Source of the DNA: Caulobacter sp. FWC2
GTDB lineage: Bacteria; Pseudomonadota; Alphaproteobacteria; Caulobacterales; Caulobacteraceae
Length of the DNA: 64,000 nt
Direction: 5' to 3'
Assembly (NCBI RefSeq): GCF_002742625.1
Contig: NZ_PEBF01000001.1
Coordinates: forward strand, 248,001-312,000
How positions within the stretch are numbered: position 1 is the first letter of the stretch; each line of letters begins with the position of its first letter. Positions 29,792 to 38,033 of this stretch are shown piece by piece. The notes beneath the pieces were generated by a model. It was not told where the DNA came from. It saw nothing but the letters and a program-made list of their open reading frames with translations, and ran no database searches. The position numbers were made by a program, and so were the translations under genes.

Positions 29792-30499
29792 ATGCGCCTT
29801 GCGCTCGCCAGCCTGATCGCCCTCGGTGCGGTCTCCACCGCCGTCGCCCAGGAACAAACCGCCGCTCCGGCTCCCGCCGCCGCGCCCGCTCAGGCTCCCG
29901 CCGCTGCTCCGGCGCCCGCCGGTCAGACCGCGCCGGCCTCGACCGACCAGGCCGCTCCGGCCGTCGCCGCGCCGGCCGCTGGCGCTGCTCCGGCCGAGAC
30001 CTATACCGCTCCGGTTCGCGGTCCGCGCACCACCGACCCACTGGCGGTCCGCCTGATGGACGTGCTGGACAAGGTCTGCAAGCCGTCGGTCGCCGGCGGT
30101 GACTTCGCTCAGCTGGTCAAGGACTATGGCTTCAAGAAGAAGAAGGAGCAGTGGGTCTTCGATCTGGGCAAGCCCTACAACATCACCCTGGATAACCCGG
30201 GCTCGAACAAGAACGTCTGCACGATCACCATCGACTACGCGCAGACCCCCGAGCAGGCCCAGGAACTGGCCAACGCCCTGCACGACTACGCCACCTGGGA
30301 AAACAGCCCGCAGCTGCGCCTGATCCGCAACGACCAGACGGTCGGCAGCGACTTCCGCCGCTTCACCGTGTCGTGGGATGACGCCTGGGCCGCCGGCCAC
30401 GCCGGCCTGGTGTTCATGCGCCTGAAGAAGACCGACGAGACCTCGGTCGGCAAGAACTTCGAGCGCGCCCAGGTCCTGTACAGCACCACCAGCCGCTAA
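29792..30499 (+). CDS. Secreted protein with Ala/Pro-rich linker, unknown function
   Basis: 235 residues from ATG 29792: signal peptide cut after AVAQ, a linker of about 55 residues rich in Ala and Pro (about 25-80), then a globular domain containing RLMDVLDKVCKPSVAGGDFAQL, GFKKKKEQWVFDL, NVCTITIDYAQTPEQAQELANAL and RRFTVSWDDAW. The two Cys may form a disulfide. Probably periplasmic. I recognise no family. The next feature downstream is the guanidine-II hairpin pair. Confidence 0.8.
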   Translation: MRLALASLIALGAVSTAVAQEQTAAPAPAAAPAQAPAAAPAPAGQTAPASTDQAAPAVAAPAAGAAPAETYTAPVRGPRTTDPLAVRLMDVLDKVCKPSVAGGDFAQLVKDYGFKKKKEQWVFDLGKPYNITLDNPGSNKNVCTITIDYAQTPEQAQELANALHDYATWENSPQLRLIRNDQTVGSDFRRFTVSWDDAWAAGHAGLVFMRLKKTDETSVGKNFERAQVLYSTTSR

Positions 30500-30540
30500 G
30501 GCCTAGCTTGCCCCAGACCGGGGCCGGTTCTATCTAACGA

Positions 30541-30606
30541 AGGCGCGGGGACGACCCCGCGCCTTTTTTGTTGTCCGGGGACGACCCCACCTTTTCAGAA
30601 AAGGGG
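30541..30606 (+). promoter_or_regulatory. Guanidine-II (mini-ykkC) riboswitch of sugE
   Basis: Two hairpins with identical ACGA loops: P1 at 30541-30564 (10-bp stem) and P2 at 30577-30588 (GGGG-ACGA-CCCC). Paired ACGR-loop stems upstream of an SMR gene define the guanidine-II class. Downstream, CCTTTT (30590-30595) can pair with AAAAGG (30599-30604), masking the Shine-Dalgarno AAGGGG 7 bp before the GTG start. Guanidinium binding would stabilise the ACGA hairpins and favour translation. P1 plus its six T could also terminate the upstream gene. Confidence 0.88.
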
Positions 30607-30612
30607 CTCGTC

Positions 30613-30936
30613 GTGGCCTGGATCATTCTCTTCATCGCCGGTCTGTTCGAAATCGGCTGGGCCGTGGGCCTGAAGTTCACCGAGGGCTTCACCAAGCCGA
30701 TCCCGGTCGCGCTGACCGCCGTCAGCCTTGTGCTGTCCATGGGTCTGCTGGGCTGGGCCGTGAAGACCCTGCCGCTGGGCACGGCCTACGCTGTCTGGAC
30801 AGGCGTCGGCGCCGTCGGCACGGCCATTGTCGGCATCGTGCTGTTCAAGGAGCCGGCGACGGCGGCACGGCTGGTCTGCCTGGGCCTGATCGTGGCCGGA
30901 ATCCTGGGGCTGAAGGTGTTCTCGCCGTCGGCTTAG
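30613..30936 (+). CDS. sugE: Guanidinium exporter, SMR family (SugE/Gdx)
   Basis: 107 residues from GTG 30613: four TM helices with the conserved Glu in [20 protein letters not shown] and the Gdx-type [23 protein letters not shown]. It is very like E. coli SugE/Gdx, which exports guanidinium in exchange for protons as an antiparallel dimer. The guanidine-II riboswitch just upstream confirms the substrate class. The frame is open further upstream, but that would run through the riboswitch. Stop codons interlock with the convergent hydrolase gene (TTAG). Confidence 0.95.
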   Translation: MAWIILFIAGLFEIGWAVGLKFTEGFTKPIPVALTAVSLVLSMGLLGWAVKTLPLGTAYAVWTGVGAVGTAIVGIVLFKEPATAARLVCLGLIVAGILGLKVFSPSA

Positions 30937-31682
30937 GCCGCCGCGCGGCCTTCGTCTGCGATGAAGGTCAGGCAGCGCTCGGCGACCGCCTCCCACCCGG
31001 GCTCGCCGGGCAGCCAGTGGCTCATCTCGGGGAACACCTCGACGCTGCCCCCCAGCCGGGCGGCCGTCTGGCGGACCGTGGCGGGCGGATGGATGACGTC
31101 CTGACCGCCGGCGACGGCCAGCACGGGGCAGCCCGGCGCCGAGACCGAGGTGGTCATGAACGGATCCAGCCACCAGTTCAGCGTCTCCCACAGCGCCCGG
31201 CCGCTCTCGGCCGTCATGCGGGCGAAGATCGCCTTGCGCTCGGGGCGCTGTAGGCGGTCGACGCTGTAGCGGCGCACGACGCCGTAGTCCGGCGCGATGG
31301 CCTGCAGCCAGTAGGGGCCGAGGCTGTAGAGGCTGACGGCCGAGACCGCCTCCTCCAGGCTCGCGCCCGAGACGCCCCAGGGCGCGGAGGGGGCCAGCAG
31401 GATCAGCTTGGAGACCTTGGCGCGGCTGGCGGCCATCTGGGCGACCAGGCCGCCTATCGAGTGGCCGATCAGGATTGGCGGCGTCTCGCAGGTCTCGATC
31501 AGACGCGCGATCTGGCGCGCATAGTCGCTCATCGAGACGCCGGCGGCGCTGCTGGTGCCATCGTGGCCGATCAGGTCGGGCGCCAGGACGCGGTGACCCG
31601 CCGCCTCGAACGGCGCGCGGAAGGCGTCGAAGGTCCAGCCGCCGCAGAAGGCGCCGTGGACCATGATCACGGGTGCGCGCAT
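30933..31682 (-). CDS. Alpha/beta hydrolase
   Basis: 249 residues, cytosolic. Oxyanion-hole region [15 protein letters not shown], nucleophile elbow GHSIGG (Ser near residue 75), acid in [12 protein letters not shown] and His in [12 protein letters not shown] complete a catalytic triad. Lid helices lie between. Substrate unknown; it resembles esterases of the RutD/MhpC kind. It ends with a stop interlocked with sugE and is preceded by the terminator of the AAKP-tailed hydrolase. Confidence 0.9.
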   Translation of the reverse strand: MRAPVIMVHGAFCGGWTFDAFRAPFEAAGHRVLAPDLIGHDGTSSAAGVSMSDYARQIARLIETCETPPILIGHSIGGLVAQMAASRAKVSKLILLAPSAPWGVSGASLEEAVSAVSLYSLGPYWLQAIAPDYGVVRRYSVDRLQRPERKAIFARMTAESGRALWETLNWWLDPFMTTSVSAPGCPVLAVAGGQDVIHPPATVRQTAARLGGSVEVFPEMSHWLPGEPGWEAVAERCLTFIADEGRAAA

Positions 31683-31693
31683 GGACGCCCTAA

Positions 31694-31727
31694 AGAAAAC
31701 CCCGCCGACAAGCTCGTCGGCGGGGAA
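31694..31727 (-). terminator. Terminator of the AAKP-tailed hydrolase
   Basis: A perfect 10-bp stem (31700-31709 with 31716-31725) with a 6-nt loop, followed on the minus strand by TTTTCTTT. Confidence 0.88.
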
Positions 31728-31740
31728 CAGCCTACACGGT

Positions 31741-33159
31741 CTACTTCGCCTTGGGCGAGGTTTTGGCGGCCGCCTTTGTCGCAGGCGCCTTAGGGGCGGC
31801 CTTCGGAGCCGCGGCGGCCTTCGGCGCGGCCTTGGCGGTGGCCGGCTTCGCGGCCGGGGCCTTGGGAGCAGCCTTCGGCGCTGCGGTCTTGGCGGGAGCC
31901 GGAGCAGCCTCTGCCTTCGGCTGGGCCGGAGCCTTGGGCTTGGCGGCCGGAGCAGCCTTCGCGGCGGGCGCGGGTTTCGCGGCAGGCTTCGGAGCCGGCG
32001 CGGCCTTCGCGGGGGCTTTCGCAGCCGCCGGCTTGGCAGCCGGCTTGGGGGCTGCTGCGGCCTTGGCCGGAGCCTTGGCGGCAGGCGCAGCCTTCGCGGC
32101 GGGCTTCGGCGCGGCCTCGGCCTTGGCGGCGGGTTTCGCCGGAGCCTTGGGCGCGGCCTTCGGAGCCGCTTCGGCCTTCGGCTTGGCGGGGGCCTTCGGC
32201 GCAGCGGCCTTCTTCGGCGCGGGTGCGGGTTTCGCCGGAGCCGGAGCGGCCGCCACCGGGGTGGGCGCGGGAGCAGGAGCCGGAGCCGGTTCCGCCGCCT
32301 TCACGGGCGCGGGCGCGGGTTCGGGCGGCTTGGCCGGAGCCGGAGCCGGGGCGGGGGCCGGAGCCGCCGTCGCGGCCGGGGCTTTGGTCTTGCCCGTCAG
32401 CCAGGCGATCACGTCGTCGAGGATCTTCATCGTGTTGGGCTCGTCTATGAGATAATGGGCGTTGTTGGGATAGATCTTGAGGTCGGCGGTCGCGTACTTG
32501 CGGTCGAGACGTTGGACGTCGTCCAGTGGCGTGGTGCGGTCCAGGGCGCCGGCGTTGATCAGGATCGGCACGGTCACCTTGGTTTCGTCGACATAGGCCG
32601 TCTTGTGGACGTCCTTGTGCGGCCAGGCCAGGTCGGCCAGCACCTGGCCGCTGTCATAGACCATCGTGGCGTAGAGCGCGTCGTGACGCGCGGCCGGCAC
32701 GGCGTTCATGACGCCGAACTTGAAGCCGGGCTTCCACATCTTGCCCGTCCGGGTCTCGGGCTTGTACTGCAGCGCCATGTTCAGGAAGGTGAAGACCGGC
32801 GAGAGCTTGGGCTTGCCGCGCGCGTCGGCCGGCGAGGCCGGGGCGAACAGCACCAGGGCCGACGCATGACCGGCCTCGGCGATCTTCTGGGCGATCAGAC
32901 CGCCCATCGAGTGGCCGAAGACCAGCGGCTTCTGGCCGGTCTCCTTGGCCAGGGTCTGGGCCAGGGCGCTCATCTCGGCGACGTAGTCGGCCAGGGTGAG
33001 GCCGGCCAGGCCCGCGCGCGGACCCTCGACCGTGCGCACCGCCGATCGGATGGTTGGCGCCACCACGTTGTAGCCTTCGGCCTTCAGCCGTGCGGCGACA
33101 GGACCCCAGACGTCCCCCGCGCAGCCGTAGCCGTGAATCAGCAGAACTGTATCCGCCAT
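31741..33159 (-). CDS. Alpha/beta hydrolase with long Ala/Lys/Pro (AAKP) tail
   Basis: 472 residues from ATG 33159. Residues 1 to about 257 are a complete alpha/beta hydrolase: LLIHGYGCAGDVWG, nucleophile GHSMGG, acid in NAGALDRTTP, His in NNAHYLIDEP. From about 260 to the end runs a tail of more than 200 residues, first PAPAPAP, then repeated AAPKAAPKAPAKPAAK-type units, ending SPKAK. The tail is strongly basic and disordered, like histone H1 or the PhaF AAKP tail, and could bind DNA. It starts 23 bp after rppH, so is likely cotranscribed with it. Substrate unknown. Confidence 0.9.
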   Translation of the reverse strand: MADTVLLIHGYGCAGDVWGPVAARLKAEGYNVVAPTIRSAVRTVEGPRAGLAGLTLADYVAEMSALAQTLAKETGQKPLVFGHSMGGLIAQKIAEAGHASALVLFAPASPADARGKPKLSPVFTFLNMALQYKPETRTGKMWKPGFKFGVMNAVPAARHDALYATMVYDSGQVLADLAWPHKDVHKTAYVDETKVTVPILINAGALDRTTPLDDVQRLDRKYATADLKIYPNNAHYLIDEPNTMKILDDVIAWLTGKTKAPAATAAPAPAPAPAPAKPPEPAPAPVKAAEPAPAPAPAPTPVAAAPAPAKPAPAPKKAAAPKAPAKPKAEAAPKAAPKAPAKPAAKAEAAPKPAAKAAPAAKAPAKAAAAPKPAAKPAAAKAPAKAAPAPKPAAKPAPAAKAAPAAKPKAPAQPKAEAAPAPAKTAAPKAAPKAPAAKPATAKAAPKAAAAPKAAPKAPATKAAAKTSPKAK

Positions 33160-33182
33160 TCGGTACTCCCCTGCGCGGGAGC

Positions 33183-33671
33183 TCAGCCGCCGCGCGCGAA
33201 CCCCTGGAACGCGGCGACCACAACCTCGTAGACCCCGCGCTTGAAGGGTACGATCAGTTCGGGTGCTTCGTCGAGCCTGCCCCATTTCCAGGCGTCGAAC
33301 TCGACGTGATCGTCCGCTTCCAGATCGATCTCTGCCTCTTCGCCGATGAAGCGATAGGCGAACCAGACCTGCTTTTGCCCAAGCCAGCCGCGCGAGCGCT
33401 TTTCGTTGGCCAGAACCTCGGGCGGGAAGTCGTATGTGATCCAGCCTTCGGTGCGGCCCAGCAGCGCGACGGAGCTGACGCCGGTCTCCTCGGCCAGCTC
33501 GCGGCGGGCGGCCGCCTCCAGGCCCTCACCGTCATCCACCCCACCCTGCGGGAACTGCCAGTTATAGGGCGGGGCTTGCTTGTTGCGCCGGCCCAGCCAG
33601 ACGCGGCCGTCCCGATGGAACAGGACGACGCCGACGTTCGGGCGGTGCTTGGGATAGTCGAGCTCGGTCAT
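33183..33671 (-). CDS. rppH: RNA pyrophosphohydrolase (Nudix)
   Basis: 162 residues. The N-terminus YPKHRPNVGVVLFHRDGRVWLGRR with the tryptophan-containing NWQFPQGGVDDGEG and the full Nudix box (GGVDDGE...AARRELAEETGV) match RppH, which removes pyrophosphate from 5'-triphosphorylated mRNA to trigger decay. It lies 39 bp after the divergent-deacetylase gene, the usual alphaproteobacterial order. Confidence 0.93.
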   Translation of the reverse strand: MTELDYPKHRPNVGVVLFHRDGRVWLGRRNKQAPPYNWQFPQGGVDDGEGLEAAARRELAEETGVSSVALLGRTEGWITYDFPPEVLANEKRSRGWLGQKQVWFAYRFIGEEAEIDLEADDHVEFDAWKWGRLDEAPELIVPFKRGVYEVVVAAFQGFARGG

Positions 33672-33710
33672 GCCGAGCCTTTTTCCACGAGTTCTAGCGG
33701 CGCGCCACTC

Positions 33711-34892
33711 TTAGCGACGGGCGAGCGCGGAGGCCGGAGCCAGCTGGATGCCGCGCGCCTGCAGGCCGGCGGCCCAGACGCGCACCTGATTGATGGTCAC
33801 CGGATAGGCGAAGCCCGAGCCCAGCGACTGGCCGCGACTGGCCGCGCCGGTCTCCAGAGCCTTGAGCTGGGTGTCGATGGCGGCGGCCGACAGCTCGTCG
33901 TCGATCACCCGGTCGGCGGAGGCGCGCGGGATCGGCCCGGCGCGGCGGGCAGCCAGGCCGTCGTCGACGAAGGCCAGGCCCCGCGACTTCAGCACGCCGT
34001 TGAAGGTGGCCATCGCCTGGTCGTTGTCGACGAAGCGGGCCCCCAGATAGTTCGACAGGCCGAAATAGCCGGTGGCGCGCGACATCAGCCACTCCAGCTT
34101 GCGCACGGTGTCTTCCGGCCGGTTGGCGGCGATCAGGGTGTAGGGACCCGGATCGTTGGCCGGATAGTCGGCCGGCTCCATCGGGGTCTCCAGCAGCACC
34201 TCGTGGCCGTGGGCGCGAGCCAGGTCGATCCAGCCCTGCAGGCCTTCGGCATAGGGCGCGAAGGACAGGGTGATCTCGCCAGGCAGGGTCTCGATCGCCG
34301 CGCGGGTGGTCTGGGCGTTGAGGCCGAGACCGCCGATGACCATGGACACCTTGGGGCGGCCGTTGGGCTGGAACGGGCGGGCATAGGCTTCGGCGGCGGT
34401 GCGGCCGTCGGCGCCGATGATCGGCAGCGGGCCGCCGCCGGGCCCCGGGGCGGTCAGGCCGGCGATCGGGGCCTGGGCCAGGCCAGGGCCCTGCTGGATC
34501 GGCGGCAGGTTCTGAAGGCCCTCGGCGGGCGGCGCCGCAGCCTCTTCCGGCTTCACCGGGGCGAAGGGATTGGCCGACAGGCCCAGCTGGCCGGGAACCA
34601 GCTCGGCCCCGTGCGGATCCTCGCCGCCCAGGCCCTCGCGCCAGCCGTCGGGTGCGTTCTTGGTGGCGCCGATCTTGGTCAGCTCCAGGCGAATCACCGG
34701 CGAACCGGCGTGCGGGTCGCTGGTGATCAGCACAAGCGTCGCCAGCGAGGCCAGGAACAGCAAGGCCGCGCCGCTGGCGCCGATGAAAGGATTGCTGACC
34801 GCGGCCATCAGCTTGGCGCGCAGGTCCCCGGACCCGCCCGGAGCGGGCGTGGCGGCGGCATAGGCGGGCTTACGCGAAAAGGAGACGGCCAT
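33711..34892 (-). CDS. Divergent polysaccharide deacetylase family protein (DUF610/YibQ)
   Basis: 393 residues: one N-terminal TM helix (near 42-60, GAALLFLASLATLVLI), a Pro/Ala-rich periplasmic linker to about 165, then the divergent deacetylase barrel (VSMVIGGLGLNAQTTRAAIETLPGEITLSFAPYAEGL, HEVLLETPMEPADYPANDPGP, FGLSNYLGARFVDN, LAFVDDGL). It is implicated in envelope carbohydrate processing; the activity is unproven. Its usual upstream partners (envC-like, S41 protease) lie 4.4 kb away, beyond an inserted block. Confidence 0.9.
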   Translation of the reverse strand: MAVSFSRKPAYAAATPAPGGSGDLRAKLMAAVSNPFIGASGAALLFLASLATLVLITSDPHAGSPVIRLELTKIGATKNAPDGWREGLGGEDPHGAELVPGQLGLSANPFAPVKPEEAAAPPAEGLQNLPPIQQGPGLAQAPIAGLTAPGPGGGPLPIIGADGRTAAEAYARPFQPNGRPKVSMVIGGLGLNAQTTRAAIETLPGEITLSFAPYAEGLQGWIDLARAHGHEVLLETPMEPADYPANDPGPYTLIAANRPEDTVRKLEWLMSRATGYFGLSNYLGARFVDNDQAMATFNGVLKSRGLAFVDDGLAARRAGPIPRASADRVIDDELSAAAIDTQLKALETGAASRGQSLGSGFAYPVTINQVRVWAAGLQARGIQLAPASALARR

Positions 34893-34938
34893 GACCTCTT
34901 CAGCCTAGCGGGCAAGCTTCGAATATATGGTTAACGAG

Positions 34939-35070
34939 ATGTGGCCGGATGAGGTCCTGATGGCCTTCGCGCCGCGGCGCGACGACGCGGGCGCCGCTGA
35001 AATTGGCGTTTTCTGCAAGCGCTGCAGGCGCTGGACGCTGAGAGCGGTCATGGGCGGTCTGATCGGTTGA
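34939..35070 (+). other. Weak 43-codon open frame before the glycine riboswitch
   Basis: ATG 34939 to TGA 35070 encodes a basic peptide with CKRC. There is no convincing ribosome site, and its end overlaps a TTGACG -35-like element. It is more likely leader sequence than a gene. Confidence 0.15.
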
Positions 35071-35097
35071 CGGGCGCGGTCCCGGCTCATTCCCTGG

Positions 35098-35296
35098 AGT
35101 CCTCTCGCGGGAGAGATCGGGCCCCGGCCCGGCGCTGAAGGCGAAACCGCCCCGGAAACGCTCAAGCAGAAGGACCGCGCGAGATGTTGAACGCTGGAAA
35201 GCAGGGCGCTTACCGCCCTCGCCGAAGGAGCAAGGCGACCGCCCGTCCGTCAGAGACGGGGCGCTGAATCTCTCAGGCCCAAGGACAGCGGGGGTG
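35098..35296 (+). promoter_or_regulatory. Tandem glycine riboswitch (two aptamers)
   Basis: Aptamer 1 (about 35104-35180) has GGGAGAGA, GCGCTGAAGGCGAAA and CTCAAGCAGAAGGACCGC. Aptamer 2 (about 35190-35295) has CTCGCCGAAGGAGCAA and AATCTCTCAGGCCCAAGGACAG. These are the conserved GCCGAAGGNGCAA and CTCAGGNNNAAGGACAG signatures of glycine riboswitches in the normal tandem arrangement with a short linker. The usual target gcvT is absent; the next gene on the strand is a TonB-dependent receptor 290 bp on. I see no clear terminator hairpin, so the expression platform is undefined. Confidence 0.93.
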
Positions 35297-35585
35297 CGAA
35301 GGCGAGCCGTCCCGGCCCGCCCAGACCCACGCGTGCGCCAAATGCGGATTTAGAACTATTCCCATATCGATATAGTCAAACGTAATGAACGCGATCGTCG
35401 TGTGCGACTTTCGTGAGATTTCTATTAAATGTATAAAGTGACGATATTTGAATTGTTCATAAATCGGACATGGATGCGCAACGTTTCCACTTTGTGATTA
35501 AGTGGGCTCGGTCCTAGAAATTCTTAGTTTACCTGCGATGAAGTGTTGATGACGCTGAAGCCAGTCAAAATGATTGGGGATAGTC
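35297..35585 (+). promoter_or_regulatory. AT-rich leader between the glycine riboswitch and receptor gene
   Basis: This stretch has clearly lower GC than the rest of the window. It holds a 10-bp palindrome ATATCGATAT (35365-35374), a weak hairpin CCACTT/AAGTGG (35487-35492 with 35500-35505), an 18-codon open frame at 35386-35442 and the ribosome site GGGGA (35576-35580). It may contain a second promoter or the riboswitch expression platform. Confidence 0.4.
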
Positions 35586-37976
35586 ATGACCACTCGCATA
35601 CCTGCCCGCGCCGCAACTCGTCTTAGGGCGCTGCTTCTCGCCGCCTCTGTCTTGGGGAGCGCGACGCCGGTCCTGGCCCAGGAAGCCGACAAGGCCGCCG
35701 AACTGGAAACGGTCGTGGTGACGGGCAAGCGCCTTTCGGAAGCCAGCGTCGCCATCGGCACCGACCACGCCACGGCCACCGTCTCGATCACCCGCGAGGC
35801 GCTGCTGTCGGCGCCGGCGGGCATCACCGGCCTGAAGATGCTGGAGAGCCTGCCGGGCTTCAACGTCCAGGCCAACGACGCCCTGGGCATGTACGAGTTC
35901 GGCAACTCGGTCTCGGTGCGGGCCTTCAACTTCCAGCAGATCGGCTTCCTGCTGGACGGCATCCCGATGGGCCGCAGCGACCAGTTCGGCGGCAGCCCGA
36001 TCTATCGTTATGTCGACAACGAGAACCTGCTGCGGGTGACCGCCTCGGCCGGGGCCGGCGACGTCGCCCTGCCCAGCTACGCCTCGCTGGGACCCATCGT
36101 CGACTACTTCACCCAGGCTCCGTCGGAAGAGGCAGGCGGCGCGATCAGCCAGACCTTCGGCAGCGACAGCCTGCGCCGCACCTTCCTGCGCCTGGAGTCC
36201 GGCAAGGTGGGTCCGCTGTCGGGCTATGTCAGCGGCTCGTGGATCAAGGGCGACCTGTGGCGCGGCCCGGGCACGATCGATCGCAAGCACTATGAGGGCA
36301 AGCTGAAGTACGACCTGCCCAACGGCGGCGACATCAGCTTCCAGACGGTCCACAACGACTATTACGACTATGACAGCCCGTCGATCACCAAGGCCCAGTA
36401 CGCCGGGACGGCGGGCGACGTGTTCGGCCGCCAGGGGCGCTATTTCGCCTATCTGGGCGCGGTGCCGACCTCGGTTCCGTTCGGAACGCCGCTGTCGATC
36501 CCGACGGGCAGCCTGCCCGAGGCCGTGGCGGGGGTTCCGTATTCCAACGCCAACTACGCGCAGTACTACAAGTTCGCGGTCAACAAGCGGAAGGACCACC
36601 TGTACGGCCTGACGCTGAACACCCCGATCACCGACAATTTCGACCTGACGACCACGGCCTATTACGAGGACAAGGGCGGCTACGGCGTCTCGCCCGAGGC
36701 CTATGCGACCTCACTGAGCAGCTACAACGCCGAGAAGGGCATCGTGGCCGGCATCGTGGCCCCGCGCGGCATCCAGTACGGCCTGTCGGGCATCGACGGC
36801 ATCCGCAAGGGCGTCACCGCCAAGGTCGCCTGGCATCTCGGTTTCAACAAGATCGAGGCCGGCCTCTGGCTGGAGAACGACGACTATCATCGCACCCAGA
36901 ACCGCTACAACGTCGAGAACGGCAATCCCGACGGCAAGCCCTTGTTCAACGAGCGGGTCCACGCCCAGCGCGACTACAAGTCGCTGCGCGAGACCAAGCA
37001 GTTCTTCGTCAAGGACACCGTCACCCTGCTGGATGCCAAGCTGAAGCTGGAGTTGGGCTTCAAGGCCACCGACATCGACTACAAGATCGCCGGCTATCGC
37101 AACCCGGCCGACTACATCAACAGCCGCCACCCGATCATCAAGGACAACTGGAAGGACAGCTTCCTGCCCCAGGTCGGCGCGGTCTACAACGTGACCGGCC
37201 GCGACCAGGTGTTCGCCTCGTACTCCGAGAACATGGCCCTGCCGCGCGGCGCCGACGACATCTTCTCGGCCGCCAGCCCGACCGTCGCCGGTCCCGATCC
37301 CGAGACCTCGACCAACTGGGAACTGGGCTACCGCGCCAACCACAAGACGTTCAACGCCTCGATCGTCGCCTACCAGACCGAGTTCAAGAACCGCCTGCAG
37401 GCCTTCGCCTCGCTGGTGCCCGGCGGCGGCGGCACGACCGAGACCTTCTACCAGAACGTCGGGGCGGTGAAGGCCAAGGGCGTCGAGTTCAGCGGCCAGT
37501 GGAAGCCGGAAGTCTTCGCCGGCAAGGCCTATTTCAACGCCAACGTCTCGTACAACGACGCCAAGTTCCAGGATGACGTCCTGAACTACCGCGCCAGCAC
37601 CACGGCCGCGCCGATCACCCTGGCCGTCGCCGGCAAGAAGGTGCCGGACTTCCCCGACTGGGTGTTCCAGGGCGGCGTGACGCTGGAGCCCTTTGATGGC
37701 CTGCTGATGAATATTTCGGCCCGCCACCTGGAGAGCCGTTTCACCAACTTCGTCAACAGCGAGAAGGTCGGCGGTTACACCATCGTCAACGCCTATATCG
37801 ACATCGGCGACGGCTTCGCGGCCGGTCCGTTCAGCCAGGTCAAGGCGCGGGTCAACATCGATAACCTGCTGGACAAGGACTATCTGGGCACGATCAGCAC
37901 GACGGTGAACACGGCCGCCAGCTTCCGCCCGGCCTCGCCGCGCACGATCCAGTTCACGATCTCCGCAGACTTCTAG
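35586..37976 (+). CDS. TonB-dependent outer-membrane receptor
   Basis: 796 residues from ATG 35586. Signal peptide ending VLAQ, a TonB-box-like ELETVVVTGKRL at the mature N-terminus, plug domain (SITREALLSAPAGITGLKMLESLPGF, FQQIGFLLDGIPMGRS) and a 22-strand barrel with a terminal aromatic (FTISADF). The TonB-box hydrophobic run VVVTG is characteristic of caulobacterial receptors. Substrate unknown. Downstream of a glycine riboswitch and followed after 57 bp by a secreted dipeptidase, so peptide uptake is the leading guess. Confidence 0.93.
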   Translation: MTTRIPARAATRLRALLLAASVLGSATPVLAQEADKAAELETVVVTGKRLSEASVAIGTDHATATVSITREALLSAPAGITGLKMLESLPGFNVQANDALGMYEFGNSVSVRAFNFQQIGFLLDGIPMGRSDQFGGSPIYRYVDNENLLRVTASAGAGDVALPSYASLGPIVDYFTQAPSEEAGGAISQTFGSDSLRRTFLRLESGKVGPLSGYVSGSWIKGDLWRGPGTIDRKHYEGKLKYDLPNGGDISFQTVHNDYYDYDSPSITKAQYAGTAGDVFGRQGRYFAYLGAVPTSVPFGTPLSIPTGSLPEAVAGVPYSNANYAQYYKFAVNKRKDHLYGLTLNTPITDNFDLTTTAYYEDKGGYGVSPEAYATSLSSYNAEKGIVAGIVAPRGIQYGLSGIDGIRKGVTAKVAWHLGFNKIEAGLWLENDDYHRTQNRYNVENGNPDGKPLFNERVHAQRDYKSLRETKQFFVKDTVTLLDAKLKLELGFKATDIDYKIAGYRNPADYINSRHPIIKDNWKDSFLPQVGAVYNVTGRDQVFASYSENMALPRGADDIFSAASPTVAGPDPETSTNWELGYRANHKTFNASIVAYQTEFKNRLQAFASLVPGGGGTTETFYQNVGAVKAKGVEFSGQWKPEVFAGKAYFNANVSYNDAKFQDDVLNYRASTTAAPITLAVAGKKVPDFPDWVFQGGVTLEPFDGLLMNISARHLESRFTNFVNSEKVGGYTIVNAYIDIGDGFAAGPFSQVKARVNIDNLLDKDYLGTISTTVNTAASFRPASPRTIQFTISADF

Positions 37977-38033
37977 TCCCCGCCCTCCGGTCGGCCTCTG
38001 CAAGGGCCGGCCGGACCCTTTTCGAGCGTACCC

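Noticed and set aside
31663..33231. Long Gly/Arg/Ser-rich frame antisense to the AAKP-tailed hydrolase
   Set aside because: Its repeats are simply the complement of the Ala/Lys/Pro tail codons, and the opposite strand has a full catalytic triad.
34939..35070. 43-codon frame with a CKRC motif before the riboswitch
   Set aside because: No ribosome site and overlaps a likely promoter element. Listed only as a weak open frame.
35386..35442. 18-codon open frame downstream of the glycine riboswitch
   Set aside because: No ribosome site, and a frame this short in AT-richer DNA is expected by chance. No repeated Gly codons that would suggest an attenuator peptide.
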